Assembly (NCBI GenBank): GCA_023079485.1
Contig: CM041085.1
Coordinates: forward strand, 35,263,121 to 35,327,120
Direction: 5' to 3'
DNA length: 64,000 bases
Origin: Archilochus colubris
Taxonomy: Eukaryota; Chordata; Aves; Apodiformes; Trochilidae
Below the pieces are notes generated by a model, which saw nothing but the letters and a program-made list of their open reading frames with translations, was not told the origin of the DNA and searched no databases. Positions 14,652 to 27,287 of this stretch are shown in pieces (positions within the stretch are counted from its first letter, which is position 1; each line of letters begins with the position of its first letter). Position numbers and translations under genes: made by a program.

Positions 14652-14700
14652 CTGCGATGCAACAGACTGGTGTTAAACTTGCAAGACCCCACAAAACACC
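14652..14700 (-). other. PRKN: Splice acceptor of PRKN intron 8 / exon 9
   Basis: The minus-strand sequence just before exon 9 reads ttgcatcgcag, with the AG at 14652-14653. The pyrimidine tract is poor compared with that of exon 8. A second AG lies at 14667-14668 (ccag), exactly 15 nt upstream and in frame. The downstream AG is chosen because it gives exactly the 50 codons of the vertebrate exon. Confidence 0.88.
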
Positions 14701-16343
14701 AACATCTCTCCTCCCCCAGCAAACTTTGAGCTATAATTTATCCTACATAATCAATATGACAACTGCCCTAATGTCTCGCATGTTAAATCCAGATTATTTG
14801 TCTAGCACTTTGCAGTGCCACTAAATGGAGTGCCACTTCGCTCCAACTCCCATCATATGCATGATTTTCTGACTCATAGGTATCTTTTTTTTACCAACAG
14901 AAAATAGTGTGGGATATTAAACTCAAGAAAAGAGCAGACTGTTCCTAGAAGTAACCACAGGAACTGTTATATTTCTATAAAAAAATATTGTAAACACATA
15001 CATGTAGTCCAAAATTAAATGCTGATAAATTCTATACAGAGATTGAAAAGAGATCTACAAAAACCCCCCAAGGATGTACAGCTAGAAGTATAGTATAATC
15101 CTATAGAGCTGTTGCAAAAATTGCCCAGCTAGCTTTATTTTCAAAATATATTTAATTAAACTGATGGAAAAACAATTATATGATTTTTATTTAAACTGTA
15201 GGTGTAGTTTTTTCCCCTGGATCTTCCAGGAAATTTTCTAAGGTTTTGCAGTTTTCATGTAGTTCCACCCCTATACCCTACAGGGCTATGAAAATGCCCC
15301 TGTGTTAGCAATGGAGACACTGACAGACAGAATATCAAATAATATGCTCACTGTATCCTCACTGACAAAAACACCCACTCTAAAATGACTGATGACATTG
15401 CCATAACTTCCCCTGGTCTAACCTACCCTGCTTTCAGGTAGAGATAAACTGAACAAGTACAAATCATGCTGTGGACATGTAAATCACATCCACTCTACGG
15501 TTCTGAGTTGATGCAGTTCCACACTAGCAGCTATACAACTACTGTAAACTGGGCTTCAAATTAGCCTATAAATCTAGTCCAGTGTAAAATGAAATAAGTG
15601 AAAGCATTTGGTCCTAATAGCCCCAAAGAAAATAGGAGAATGCAAAAGGCCAAAGGGGAAGGGAATACTAGGAATACTAGGAATTTTCTCCATGACTAAA
15701 GGAAAAAACCCAGAGCTTTATGCTACAGCACTCACAACAGTATTTAGTGCTTTGTAAAATTTTACCCCATACTTGCACATGAAAGTTGTGTTCCCTTTTA
15801 TTTTGGGGAAAACAAAAAAATAATTCTTTTACTAATCCACATCTTTTCCCTGAGAAATTTGTCAACAAAAACTAAAGCAATATGACCAACACCTCATAAA
15901 CAAAGGATGCAAAGAGTAATTTTGAATTACACAGACAGGTTGGTTTTTTTGTGGGTAAATTTAAGAAGATGCTTCTGCCAATGTTGCCATAAATTACTTT
16001 GTTATATTTGCTTTTTAAAAAGTGCTATGTGACTTCTTAACATGCTATAATATATAGACATAAAGTATTGCATCACAGAAAAAAATCAAATAAAAAAATT
16101 ACCAAACTGAAAGCATCCACCTTTGTCAGTTAACAAAAAATCCAAGCAAATGTCCTCTCAAAAAAAAAAACCAAACAAAACAAAACAACAAACCACCAAA
16201 CCTAAAGGAAGATAAAGCCTTCAAATTATCACTCTGCATGTGAACAGCAGCCAGAAATCCTGAATTAAAAATCTCGGATCTGAAAGACACCAACCAGTAT
16301 TTTTAGAAACATACAAGACATGTTCGCGAAATCTCCTTAAATA

Positions 16344-16365
16344 TGTGTGTGTGTTTGTGTGTGTG
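16344..16365. repeat. GT microsatellite with one interruption
   Basis: Repeated TG dinucleotides with a single TTT interruption, followed within 15 bp by a short TTTA tetranucleotide repeat (about 16376-16393). Confidence 0.9.
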
Positions 16366-18540
16366 AACAAACCTATTTTATTTATTTATTTATGCTATTC
16401 TATGTTGTTATTATGCTTGAACCTAGAGTGATGCCATAAATATTTAGTATTGGACTCTATCAGTTTTCAGCAGTTTGTGATCCTTGCACTAAATACACGC
16501 TGAGTGCTCGGAGTCATTCTGCTGGCATGGGTAACCACAGCTGCAAAACCCTTTGCTGACACAGTTTTTCTGCAGGGCCAAGACTGGACCTGAACGTGAG
16601 GATGGTGATTCTTACACCAGTAAGAGGGAACACTGTACTGGATCTGGGATTGTTAGCAGCTTCTCATTACAGAGGAAAACATCAGTGACACTGTAGCTGA
16701 GATTCTGTAACCATTTCCATTATAAATTTTCATCTGAACTACGCATGAAGACACTCCTCATGTCTCCTTTTTTTTGTTTGTTTCTTTTGTTTGTTTGTTT
16801 TTAATGCACAGAAGTGGAAAATTGGTAAGATGAGAATCAGCCTGTCTTGTTACAGAAACCTACAGAAAGAGAATGTCCTGTCCACCTGGCAAGGTAGACA
16901 CAGTCATTGCATTCTGTCCAACAAATTTCATGTCTTATACTGGTTCAGTACAGGATTCATGCCAAATCAGTATTGATTAATGAGAGATAGGATGCAATTC
17001 CTCTTCTCTCTTTTAGACTTGTATATCAGCACAATAAGAACTGAAACGTGGAGTGCCCTGACCTCTCTTTAAAGATAATAGAAGAGAATTTGCTAGATAT
17101 GGACACATTAAATTAAGTGACTTCCAAAATAGGTGATTCAGTTCCAGTAATTCTGACCCAAAGTCACTTAGCTTAAGCTATTTTTGAAAGGTTTAGATAC
17201 CTAAATAGACCATGAACTACTTCAGGCAATTTTAGCTCTTTAAGAATTTCAACCTAAGCAACTTGTATTAGTTCCAAATATATTGAATGAGAAGAGAAGA
17301 GACGAGATCTCAAGGAAGGAGTTTATCCTGACTTGCATGTGGTATCTCAATGTCTAAGACTGGTAGGTTGAATCATCCTGTGGAAGTGCTACAGCTGAAG
17401 CTGAGAAAACAGGCTAAGCATCTAACACACAAAGAAAGAGCTGTCATTAAAAGATGAAACTGACTCTTCTGTATTTTCAAAGTATTTCATAGTATCTATT
17501 ACCCAATATTTACCAACGTACCTACTATCTAGAGATGCACTTAACCATGTTTAAAACAGTTCTGCATGCTACAAGGAGGAAAGATACCTTCAATTATTTT
17601 TAGGAAAAATATCTGACAAAGTTTAACATATGGGGAACTTGACTGAACTGGCATCCATGGAACCTGATTTCAATTCCTGGCAGCAGCACAGCCTTCCTGT
17701 GGTTTTCACGTAAGTCACTTAATCTATGCTTCTCATCAGTTCCCCGTTTGTAAAGAGGGAGAATGATACTTGCTGATTTCACTGTAATGTTAAAAGCCCA
17801 AATCCATTAATAGTCATGAGGACACCAAATACTATGGTAATGAGGGACATAAAATTACACAGAAATCACCAGCCGTCTACTGCTGCTAGAAATCAGCTTT
17901 TGAGCAAAGCATGTCAGGCATTTATATGCTACAGTAATAAGGTCCTCAGAAATTCAAGTAGGTAAATAGTTGCCAGATTCTCCATAGAACCATATATTTC
18001 AATGCTTATTCGGGGAAAAAAAAGGCTTTAAAAATATGATTTACTTCAAACTACTAGTACTAAGACAGCTAAAGGTATATGAACAAGGTAGCAATAAAAC
18101 ATTCTGATTTTTTTTTCTCTGAGAACTGCATCTTGTTGTGAACTTTTCCCTCAGGTTGTGAATTATCCCAGTCACCCCAACTGTATACTTTTCATGGAAT
18201 AAAATTCTCAGGCAAAAAATTTTCACATCTCTATTTACGGTATTTCAACCATAAGAAGTTTTTCCATGCAACCTTTTCTTTGCCTTCAGAAATGATTTTT
18301 ATAAATTATTTTATATTATAGTATGACTTAGACATGTAGGCTGGATAATTGCAACCATTTATCCCCTGCTTCTCACTTTCCAGAGTGAGTTGGTTTCCCT
18401 TGAGTTTCAGAATGGTTTCAAGTTTTCAAATGGAAATTCATTCAAACTAAAATGCACCTGGATGCACAAAACCTTGCATAACTCTGTGTGAATACAGTGA
18501 TTCCTTGTATGTTATTAAATTTGGAAGTTATGCTTTAACA

Positions 18541-18612
18541 TCATAGAGTCACATCATAGAATGGCCAGGGTTGGAAGGGACCTTAAAAGATCATTTATTC
18601 CAATGTACCCCA
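18541..18612 (-). mobile_element. CR1 retrotransposon, 3'-end fragment
   Basis: The + strand reads tcatagaatggccagggttggaagggacctt, spread over 18554-18584, followed by a diverged form of the segment that in young CR1 copies reads as gatcatcgagtccaaccc. This is the reverse complement of the CR1 3' end, including remnants of the 8-bp terminal repeats, so the element lies on the minus strand, sense to PRKN. It is more diverged than the copies at 27 and 35 kb. The match ends near 18612. Confidence 0.85.
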
Positions 18613-21428
18613 GCAAATCACATGTGCTTTGTGCTATTTTAATTTTGCTGTTACACTTTGCACAGTTTATTTTCTCTTTTTTTCCTCAAGCCTAAAAGCA
18701 TCTGCTCAGTAGTAGCCTCACAGAGCACTTTGGGCAAAAGTTTAACAGTAGATTTAAAGCCAAAATTTCTAATCTCTGAAAGGTAATTTGATTACTTGTT
18801 TCTTTTAACTGCATGTAACGGTCTCAGAGGAAAGAAAATCTACTTTCTGGAGTAGTTGATTGCTTTTACTACGCCTATAAATCAAATAACCATCTGTGTA
18901 TTTCAAAATTAGATTGTGGGAGGCTATTAGTCCATAATGTAGACTAAGCACTTTATTTATATGTATTATACATATTGAAAAATGAAAAAAAAAAAAAAGT
19001 TCCATAACATAATTAGCCAATTAAAATACAGACAACTTAGTATTCATTGGACTACGTAAAAAATACGTAGAAAAGTGTCATTAAAATATAAATTAAAAAG
19101 AGATGGACTGACATGGTTCTCCATAGAGCACCCTTATTTTATTCTTCCTGAGTTACTGGGCTCCTCTGCTAGCCTGGATATGATGGGAAGTGCAAGTTTA
19201 GAGCATCACCTCCTTTTTGTTGCCACAGGAGTCCCACAAATGAGACCAGAAAGAGAACCACCTTCTAGAGGGCTGGGATTTGCCTGACTTTGGAGTAATG
19301 GAAAATTCAGTAAGGCAGTCTCAAGAAAATGCTTAGATTAAGAAACCCATAACTGGACTGATGCAACACAATTAATGGAAGAAATTAAACTCCAGTAGAG
19401 AGTGAGAAAGCAAGGACTGCAATTTGCAGAATGATATGAAAGAAAGCACACAGTGGCAAGTATTAAAATAGAAAATAAGGAATATTGAGAAAACAGGACA
19501 CTGAAGCAGGATGGAGTAGAAATTAAATTGAATATATGTGAGGCAACATGATGCAATGAAGAAAGCAAGCTAAGCACAGTGTACAACTTGGCACAGTATT
19601 TACAAACTATTGGAAGTTTGTGACATTCTAGCAGGTACTTGAGATCAGCTTGAATAGACTGCTGGAGATTAACATTCTTTTCCTTCAAAGACTTGAGCTG
19701 GAATCCACAAAAAAGTGAGAAACCCAAGGCTGTGACTGATGAAATGAAGTCTTTTCAGCTGATGCTATTGCAAATTGTGCAACTGAGATTTGCTGAAGCA
19801 GATACTGGCTCCCAGGAATTCCACTTCTCAGATCACAAGAGTGACCAAGGAATGGTCCAACTCCCAACTTCTATATTCACCTGAGACCCTGAACACTGGG
19901 GTTCCAATCTCTGAATGTCTCTGAATATAATGAAAGTTTGGTGGAGGAGAATTCCTGTACCTATTTTTAAAGGAACTCAAGTTGCTACAAATATTGATAG
20001 TTGTCACAGACAGAAACAAATGGAAATTTGGGCCATAAACAAACTGATATATTTTTTGGTTTTGACTAGAAAAGAATAGCCTCTAAATTAGTTTTGATCT
20101 CAAGTATTTTCTTCCTTAGTTTTCAGCATTTCTTATTTCAGCTGCTGAACCAAAAATAAATTACTTTTACTTGTCTGGTACACAGACAGCAAGTTAAAAA
20201 AGAAGTAAGTAGAGATGCCCTGCTTATGACAAGAACGTAAAGAGGATAAAGTCTGATAATCTAGCCCCCATTCATGCTTGCTCTAATTCCAGGGATATAA
20301 AACGCCCACAACATTTCTAAAGACAAACTGAGCAGTGATATTTGTTGCAGTTGCAGCTGATAGGAGGGATCTGTTAAAATTGGTCATTCTCCTGTCAAAA
20401 TATCAAGCAACTGGCCAATACATTCTGCAAAGTTGTCAGAGCAGATGACATAGTAGAGAACTGCAGCAATACATTACTTAGTTTCTTTTTCTGCCAGTGG
20501 CATGTCGTCTGCTTCATCTGTGCTGTGACCTGTTGGGGGCACTCAGGTATAGCAGCAGATTGCTTTTGTGTTATTTGTTTTCCTTTCCAGCCTTCAGATG
20601 TAGCTGCTATTCTATTAATGAATCACAATTTTACATTTAAACAATTAAACAAGATTTTTAAAATCACTTTGTGGAGAACAGAGAAGTTTCTCAGGGAGCC
20701 ATTAGGGAGATTCCATAGCAATAGACTGCAAGTCATCTTGCTGTGTTGGTATAATGTACTGGGTACGTCTGAATTTAAGGATTCTCTCTGCTATCCCTGG
20801 CATTGGCTTGTTGAATTACTTGCCTTCTACTTACTTAATGTAAATGCAGTACTTGCATATTTACTATATTTGCAGCATATTTCTGTAAGCAGCTTGTACT
20901 CTCTCCACTTGTAGAACCATTTGCATTTACTTTCAGAGACGAGAGTCTGGCAGGGCAAGTGGCTGCTGCAGGAGACTAACTTTTCTTACATCATGATATT
21001 TTTTAATAGCTCCCCAGTTAATATATCTTTCATCCCAATCCTAAATATATCTCAAGTACCTATAAAGTGAAGGAGCCAGCCAGCAGGCTGGACTGCATCC
21101 ATTATGATAGAAAAAATTATGGCTTATTGAGATCAAACTGCAAGAATATGCACAGCAGAGCTAGGGGCAGTTACAAAGCTTCAGTTTTCACCCTTCCTGG
21201 GGCTGCATGTCCAGGAGATTCTCTTTGCCTCGTACAGACTTATGTGCAGAGGGACAGTCTCTGAAAATGTGGCCCAAAACCAAGCAAAGATGGATTTGAA
21301 GACTTTCCTAGGTCAGACTTTCTGAGATTTTCTTAAAAGGTCACGTTTCAGGTGGGGTAATAATCCATTGCTAAATGTATTTGTGTTGCATATTGCAATT
21401 ACATTGGAAGTTGCCTTTATGAGGAAAG

Positions 21429-21497
21429 ATAGGTATCCATAGGTATCCTATATAGGAGTATCCTATATGTAGGATAGGCATAGGTATACTGCCTATC
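21429..21497. repeat. Cryptic taggtatcc repeat with hairpin potential
   Basis: Variants of ataggtatcc recur over about 70 bp, and an 8-bp inverted repeat (gataggca at 21473-21480, tgcctatc at 21490-21497) could form a stem with a 9-nt loop. It lies in intron 8. Confidence 0.65.
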
Positions 21498-23146
21498 ATG
21501 TACCAGGGAAGCTTGTACCACATAGACTATGACAACCTCTTTCCACAAGCCTAAAAACAATTCCCCCTTCATGTAGTTTCCACCACCTAAACCTTAAAAG
21601 GTAGCCTTTTCTTTCACCATATAAGCTACTTCTTTTAGTCCTGTTTCAGTGGTATGGTGACTTTTTATGAGTTTCATTCATGCATTGAATGATTTTTTTA
21701 TTGATGATTACCTATTGCCTTGTGGCAGGACAAAAGGAACTGGAAATACATAGGATCTGGACATTGGATAGTGGGAGCTATGCAGTGCAGAGCATAGTGG
21801 TGCTGGTAGGATGGTGGAAAAAAAAGAGGCTGGGAAGTTTTTTATTTCCCTACTGAGATGTATAATAGGATTTAATGCCTGCAAGTGATTTGTAAACAAA
21901 GAATGGATATTTTCCCAGCAATATATTCCAGTTTAAACAACAGTTAATCCAAGAAATTCATGTAATGTGTATTCTAAAGGAGATCAGAACAGATTATCAA
22001 AATAGTCCATTCTGCTTTTATAATCTGGCCCTAAGTACATAAGCATTTTATAAATAAATCAAGATTGGACATGAAGCAGTAACATGCCCATATTATTCTC
22101 TGACTGGTGCTCGTAGTAGAAGAAAATGTATGTTTGTTGATAATACTGAAACTGTAAGGAGTCTGAATAAAAGTGTTATAATTATGATTTTTTTTTCTAT
22201 TAGGCATGCATCTTAACAGAAAAAAAAAACACAATCCACTTTCAATATTTTAAAAATCCAAATATGTAACTAAATAAATATAAGAAATAGTTAGATAGCC
22301 ATGTGAATAACGACTTCACCTGAAATTCCTTTCTTTCTTCTTTTAGATCTATTTTGAATTTTTTACCTTGGTTTTGTGGCAATTTCTCCCTAACCATCAA
22401 AGTGTGCGCTAACTTCAAGCGAGAGCTATTGTGGTCATCAGTAGACTCATAATAATACTCTTTTTTTTAGGCACAGAATATAATTGCAATATTCTTTATA
22501 TTTGTACAGGTTTATTGGATAATTCAAGTTTCATGGCAAGTATCCAAATAACCTGTTAGTGTAGCCATTTTCAGAGAAAGAAAAATGTTTATAGGTCAAA
22601 TCCCTTTTGCAAAACAACCTTCCATCTGCATAGTCCTAACTAATGATGACAAAAACTTCTCATCTGTCTAGGTGTACTCAATACAAAGAGGAGTAATTTA
22701 ATCATGAAAGAATACAAAAAATATTCCAAGTGGCAAAATTTCAGTGTTATCTGATAAGAGGCTTTCTTCATCAAACTCCTCTTACTCTCTTCAAGACTTC
22801 TTTTGTTATCAGATGCACTTCTGAAGTTTGTATATCATCATATAATTTAATACTCTTAATGCAAAGGTGTGAGAGAAGGTGAGTAGAACAAAGAAAGTAT
22901 AAAGGCTGTATAAACAATTTAAATCTGACATTGCCTAGTATTTCTACTCATTAGCACACTCAACACTTTTAGCCTTTATTTTATTTCTACCACTTCATTT
23001 TCTAAAAAGCAAACAGAAAAAAATACAGTCCATTAGTTACATTTTACTGCTCTGTCAGTGGCCACTAGAAAGCCTGGGGTCTACATCTCGATTCTCAGAG
23101 CTCAGCTAGTGGAGAAGTCTGCCTGGTTCAGCCCTTTCCCCCACAT

Positions 23147-23640
23147 TTGCAGTTTCTTGCAGGTTTAGTTGTTTCCCACTTTTTCTTCAGCCTTTCCTTT
23201 TGTCCCACTCCTCCTGCTCTGCTTATCTTCACCTCCCCATGCAGCTCACAAACTGGAGATCTTTATTTACCACTCTCTTTGGCAGGTTTCCATATTTGCT
23301 CATTCCCTTCCAGTCCCTGGTCCCAGCTCCTCGCCAGATCCCTACCACTCTGGATTCTACTCCTCCCTTTTTTCACCTACCAGCCCCATTTCTCCAGTAA
23401 CTGCAAGGTTCATCTCACTCTGCCCTCCATTTTTTAGCTGGCTCTCATCAGTTTCTTGGCACCATCATGGTCATAATTTCTTTTATCTCTTCTTGCTAAA
23501 TCCTCAGTCTCATCAGAACCGTGCCTCCAGAATCTCCTTTTGCCCAGTCTGTTTTCTGTCTACTTTTTTTTTTTTTTCTTCCATTCCTGTCAGACAAACC
23601 CTCCCACGCTGTCTTTTTGCTGAGGAGAAGGTGTGTCCCT
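23147..23640. repeat. Pyrimidine-rich block in intron 8
   Basis: For about 490 bp the + strand is dominated by C and T, with a T run near 23562-23576. In the PRKN transcript this is a purine-rich stretch starting about 970 nt after the exon 8 donor. Several + strand frames stay open (up to 157 codons) because the bias excludes A-rich stop codons. Their products are low-complexity Ser/Pro/Phe/Leu and are not taken as genes. Confidence 0.6.
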
Positions 23641-24478
23641 GAGGAATTTCACTTTTGACTTTCTGTAACAACTGAAGTGCAGAGCTGATGGAGGAAAACA
23701 GTAAGTCTAGAAAATGTACCTAGCTGTCATAAAAATATACTCGTAGGAGAGTGACAGGGAAAAGAGAAGCAACAGGGTGTTCTTGACAGAAAAATCTTAT
23801 CTAAAAGCTAAGAAACCAGGCTTTGAACTAAGGATCTGCTCCTATCCCTGTCATGACCCTCACATAACCTTCTGCAACTCCCTTGGTGCCAGGTTCATTA
23901 AAAGACAGAGATATTCTGATGTAAAACACACTAATGTGGAGCTTTCAGGCCCTTGGTCCCTATTATCTGCAAGCCTACATCAGGCCTTATAACCAATACA
24001 TTAGGAGAGATAATTCAGAGAAAAGATGAATTGAATTTCAGAAGCATTAAGCATTTGAAAATTCAACTTGTCTCTCAAGCTTAAGGTAATTTTCTCAGCA
24101 ATTCTGTACCTTAATTTTTTAATTGGTCATAACTATGACCATCTTGTCAATGTTGTAAAGCATCCTCACTCTTGCTTTTTCATAAGACCCCTCCTACAGG
24201 AATAGTTTTGTGAGTGCAAAGCACAGCTATGATTATGAGAAACAGACTTTTAGAAGAGAAAAAAGGCAGCAAAAAGAGGTGGGTAATATAATCAGTTACA
24301 ATAAGTATCAATCCCTTAGCCAGATTATCTATCTGCTGTTTTAGAGAGCCTGTTTACTGCTGTAGTTGAAAGCTGAAAAGCTGTGGCAGATAGCAGATGT
24401 ACCAATTAATAACCTGTCAAGACTAATGGATAGAACAGAAAAAAAAGAAATTCACATATATCTCCTGTGTGTTTTCCT

Positions 24479-24489
24479 CCCCCCCCCCC
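24479..24489. repeat. Run of 11 C
   Basis: A homopolymeric C tract 118 bp from the exon 8 donor. In the PRKN pre-mRNA it is an 11-G run shortly after the exon, in the position where G-runs often act as intronic splicing enhancers. That role is inference. Confidence 0.85.
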
Positions 24490-24600
24490 ATTTCAGGTCA
24501 CTAGGGGTCATGAGATACACTCTGCCTCCCTAGAGAAAGATGAAAGTGTCTCATTAGTGTCTATCTTTTGTGACATTAAGATGCTGCCTTTGAGATGCTA

Positions 24601-24712
<112 letters not shown>

Positions 24713-26689
24713 TGTAGTTTCAGCATAAAATACATAGATGCAGAGGATAGAATACACAGATTACCTTAGATAAAGAAGATTAGAAAGATTAGCCATGGTT
24801 CTGCAGGCACCAGAATGCTAAAAACCATCTATCAAATAATCCTTCCACATTTATGAGCATGCTACCAAGAACACTTAGAAAGGTTATATTCCGAATATTT
24901 TAGCCCTTTCCCCAAAGGACTACAAACAAAAGCAAGATGAAAAGGGCAGCACTGTCTGCTAGATAACACCTGCCCCTTAGTGTAAGCCAAAAAGCCTGTT
25001 AAAAGAGGATCTCACATCAAAACCTTGGAGCTACTCAAAGCTGAATTCTGATTCACACACCAGGCTTGGACTCATTTCTAAGTGTAATAATAAAAGCTTG
25101 CCCTGAGTCCCTAAAGGATTTCATAGGCTCTGCAGGCCCGACAGATCACTTTAATTTTGGCTGTCACAAATAAAATCCATTTCACAACTATGTAGTTGTC
25201 ACCCACAGTTGTAATGCACAAAGCAGCTGCACAGGCAGGGGAGTGATTTCCCAGAATTTTGCAATCCGATTCCTGGTCAGTTGCTACAGACTTTCACATC
25301 TGTACCAGCCCATTAGAAAGAATATGTCTTGCTAGATGCCATGCACTTTACTGACCCGTTTATACTGTGAATACCTTCCTGGTGATGAAATCCAAGGCTG
25401 CTACTCACTTTTGTACACTACTAGACTCATTTCTGGCAAGGGAGAGAAGTGCAGGCTGTGAAAGCAATCTGGGCTTTACTCTTTTTACCATAAATTGAAG
25501 CATCTGCTTGTGAACAGAGAAAACTCCTTAAAGGAAATTAAGAGCATATTTCTCCCCAGAACAGAGGGGGAACTAAGATCTTTATCAATGTACTTTTCCA
25601 CCAATGCAACTACAAATAGTTACCTCGTACCCTTAATCACTACTATTAAAAGAATGCAAATGAATCTGGAGACACTTCATGACCATCAGCACTATGCCTT
25701 CACTCAAAGCCAGTGAGACATGACCTACACCCACAACTTCTGTTGGCATAGCTGCCTTAAGAGTTCAAGGGGAAAAGACATCGCAACTGAAAAAGAAACA
25801 AAAACTCTAACATAGGCCAGAATTATACTAGTACAAGTCTTCTACTGGTTTAACTTTAAACACTTACAGAACAGATTTAAATTACATTCAAAACAGCTTC
25901 TAGTGGGTAAATGCTTTATCTTCATTCAGAGAAGGCCCAAGCGCAGAATGCACCATAAATGCAACTTCATCAGCAAACCCTTCTAAAGGTAGCCAAGGTG
26001 GGCAAGGTTTAAGCAAAGTTTAAGAATTATCTGTTATCAGTTTGTCTCATATTTATGTTACTGTTTCTTCCTGGTTAATAAAACCTATGACATCCTTACA
26101 GGCTTCATTCCACCCACCTACTCTCTCCTCTCACACACATGGATATTCAAATATTTGAATACGTGAATTTTAGCTCTGAGTGATTCTTTCTTAGTGGGTT
26201 TTGATCTTCCCAGCTTCTAGGACCATAGCCCATGTGTCAGCTTTAATTTTCTCTCCTCACTTCTCCCCCCATTTAGGCTTTCACTATTGACTCTGTATCT
26301 TGTTCAAAATGCACTTAAACTAGTCCGTACCACTTCCACCACAGAATCTCTGCTACACAGCATTTTTTCTCTTAGTTTTCACTGGGATTTACATCTCCAT
26401 GTTTCAGCTCTCCACCTGAGGCCTGACTTGTAGCCCAGAGCTGTTGACTTCTCTGTTTTTCAGATGAGAACTCTCAGCCTAAAACACAACTCCCTTACCC
26501 TCCAGGCCTGATGTAATTATTAATTTATTTTCCTGCACGTAATTTTCTCTGAAAATATATGCATTGATTGTACACTGCTATAGGCATTTCTAAGCATAGA
26601 GGATAATGATGATTTCATGTGATACTGCGTGTTAATCTTTGACAGATGTTAGCTTTGTAACATCAACCAAACTGCATCTGCTTGTCTCT

Positions 26690-26900
26690 GCTTTTTGCAG
26701 TCTTTACAGCTGCTTCTTCAACCAATCATTTCTTTCTTCCCTCTTATCCTTTCCAATTTATTATTCACTAAATCTCTTAATATGGGAAAGTTTCCTTTTT
26801 TCTTGCCCAGCAAAAACTTTTTCCTAAGAACTTTTTCTCTTTCCATTCTCCTTGAAATAATATTTCCTGAATGCCTATTTCTCCCATTTCTCTCCATCCT
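26690..26900. repeat. Pyrimidine-rich low-complexity stretch
   Basis: About 200 bp of T- and C-rich sequence on the + strand in intron 7, upstream of exon 8 in the transcript, where it appears as purine-rich RNA. Two overlapping Ser/Leu/Phe-rich frames are compositional artefacts. Confidence 0.5.
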
Positions 26901-27287
26901 ATTCTGCCCTCATGCATAACTTACATAATCTCCCTTATGTGAGCTGCTTACATGTATCATCTCTTTCTTCCATGTTTGAGACCACAGCCTCTGAAACCAT
27001 GGACCTTTGTAAAAAAATTGTTTAAAAGTTTGAAAATGCATATAGACATGCATATATTTAAACTCTACTAGTTGTCCATTCTCTTCCCAGTAGAATATTT
27101 TGTCTAGTCTATTTTTCAAACTGCCCAATCTTGCTTACAATCTTTTTTTAGTCCAGACTTTCACTTCATCTTGATAGCTGATTATACAAGGGATCCTGAA
27201 GTTACTAGCAAAGGAGGAGAGAGCTTAAAAAACATTTCACTGTTGGCAGGATGCTTGGCAGCAACAATGAGTTAAAAAAATATCAAG

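Noticed and set aside
14492..14824. Open + strand frame of 110 codons
   Set aside because: It is the antisense shadow of PRKN exon 9. The minus strand encodes the conserved parkin IBR with proper splice sites.
19338..19727. Hydrophobic minus-strand frame of 129 codons
   Set aside because: It is Ser/Leu/Phe-rich by composition, has no known family, and lies inside PRKN intron 8 without splice support.
23169..23642. Open + strand frame of 157 codons, the longest non-transposon frame among those at the + strand pyrimidine block
   Set aside because: The C/T-rich composition suppresses stops, several overlapping frames are open, and the product is low-complexity with no known motif.
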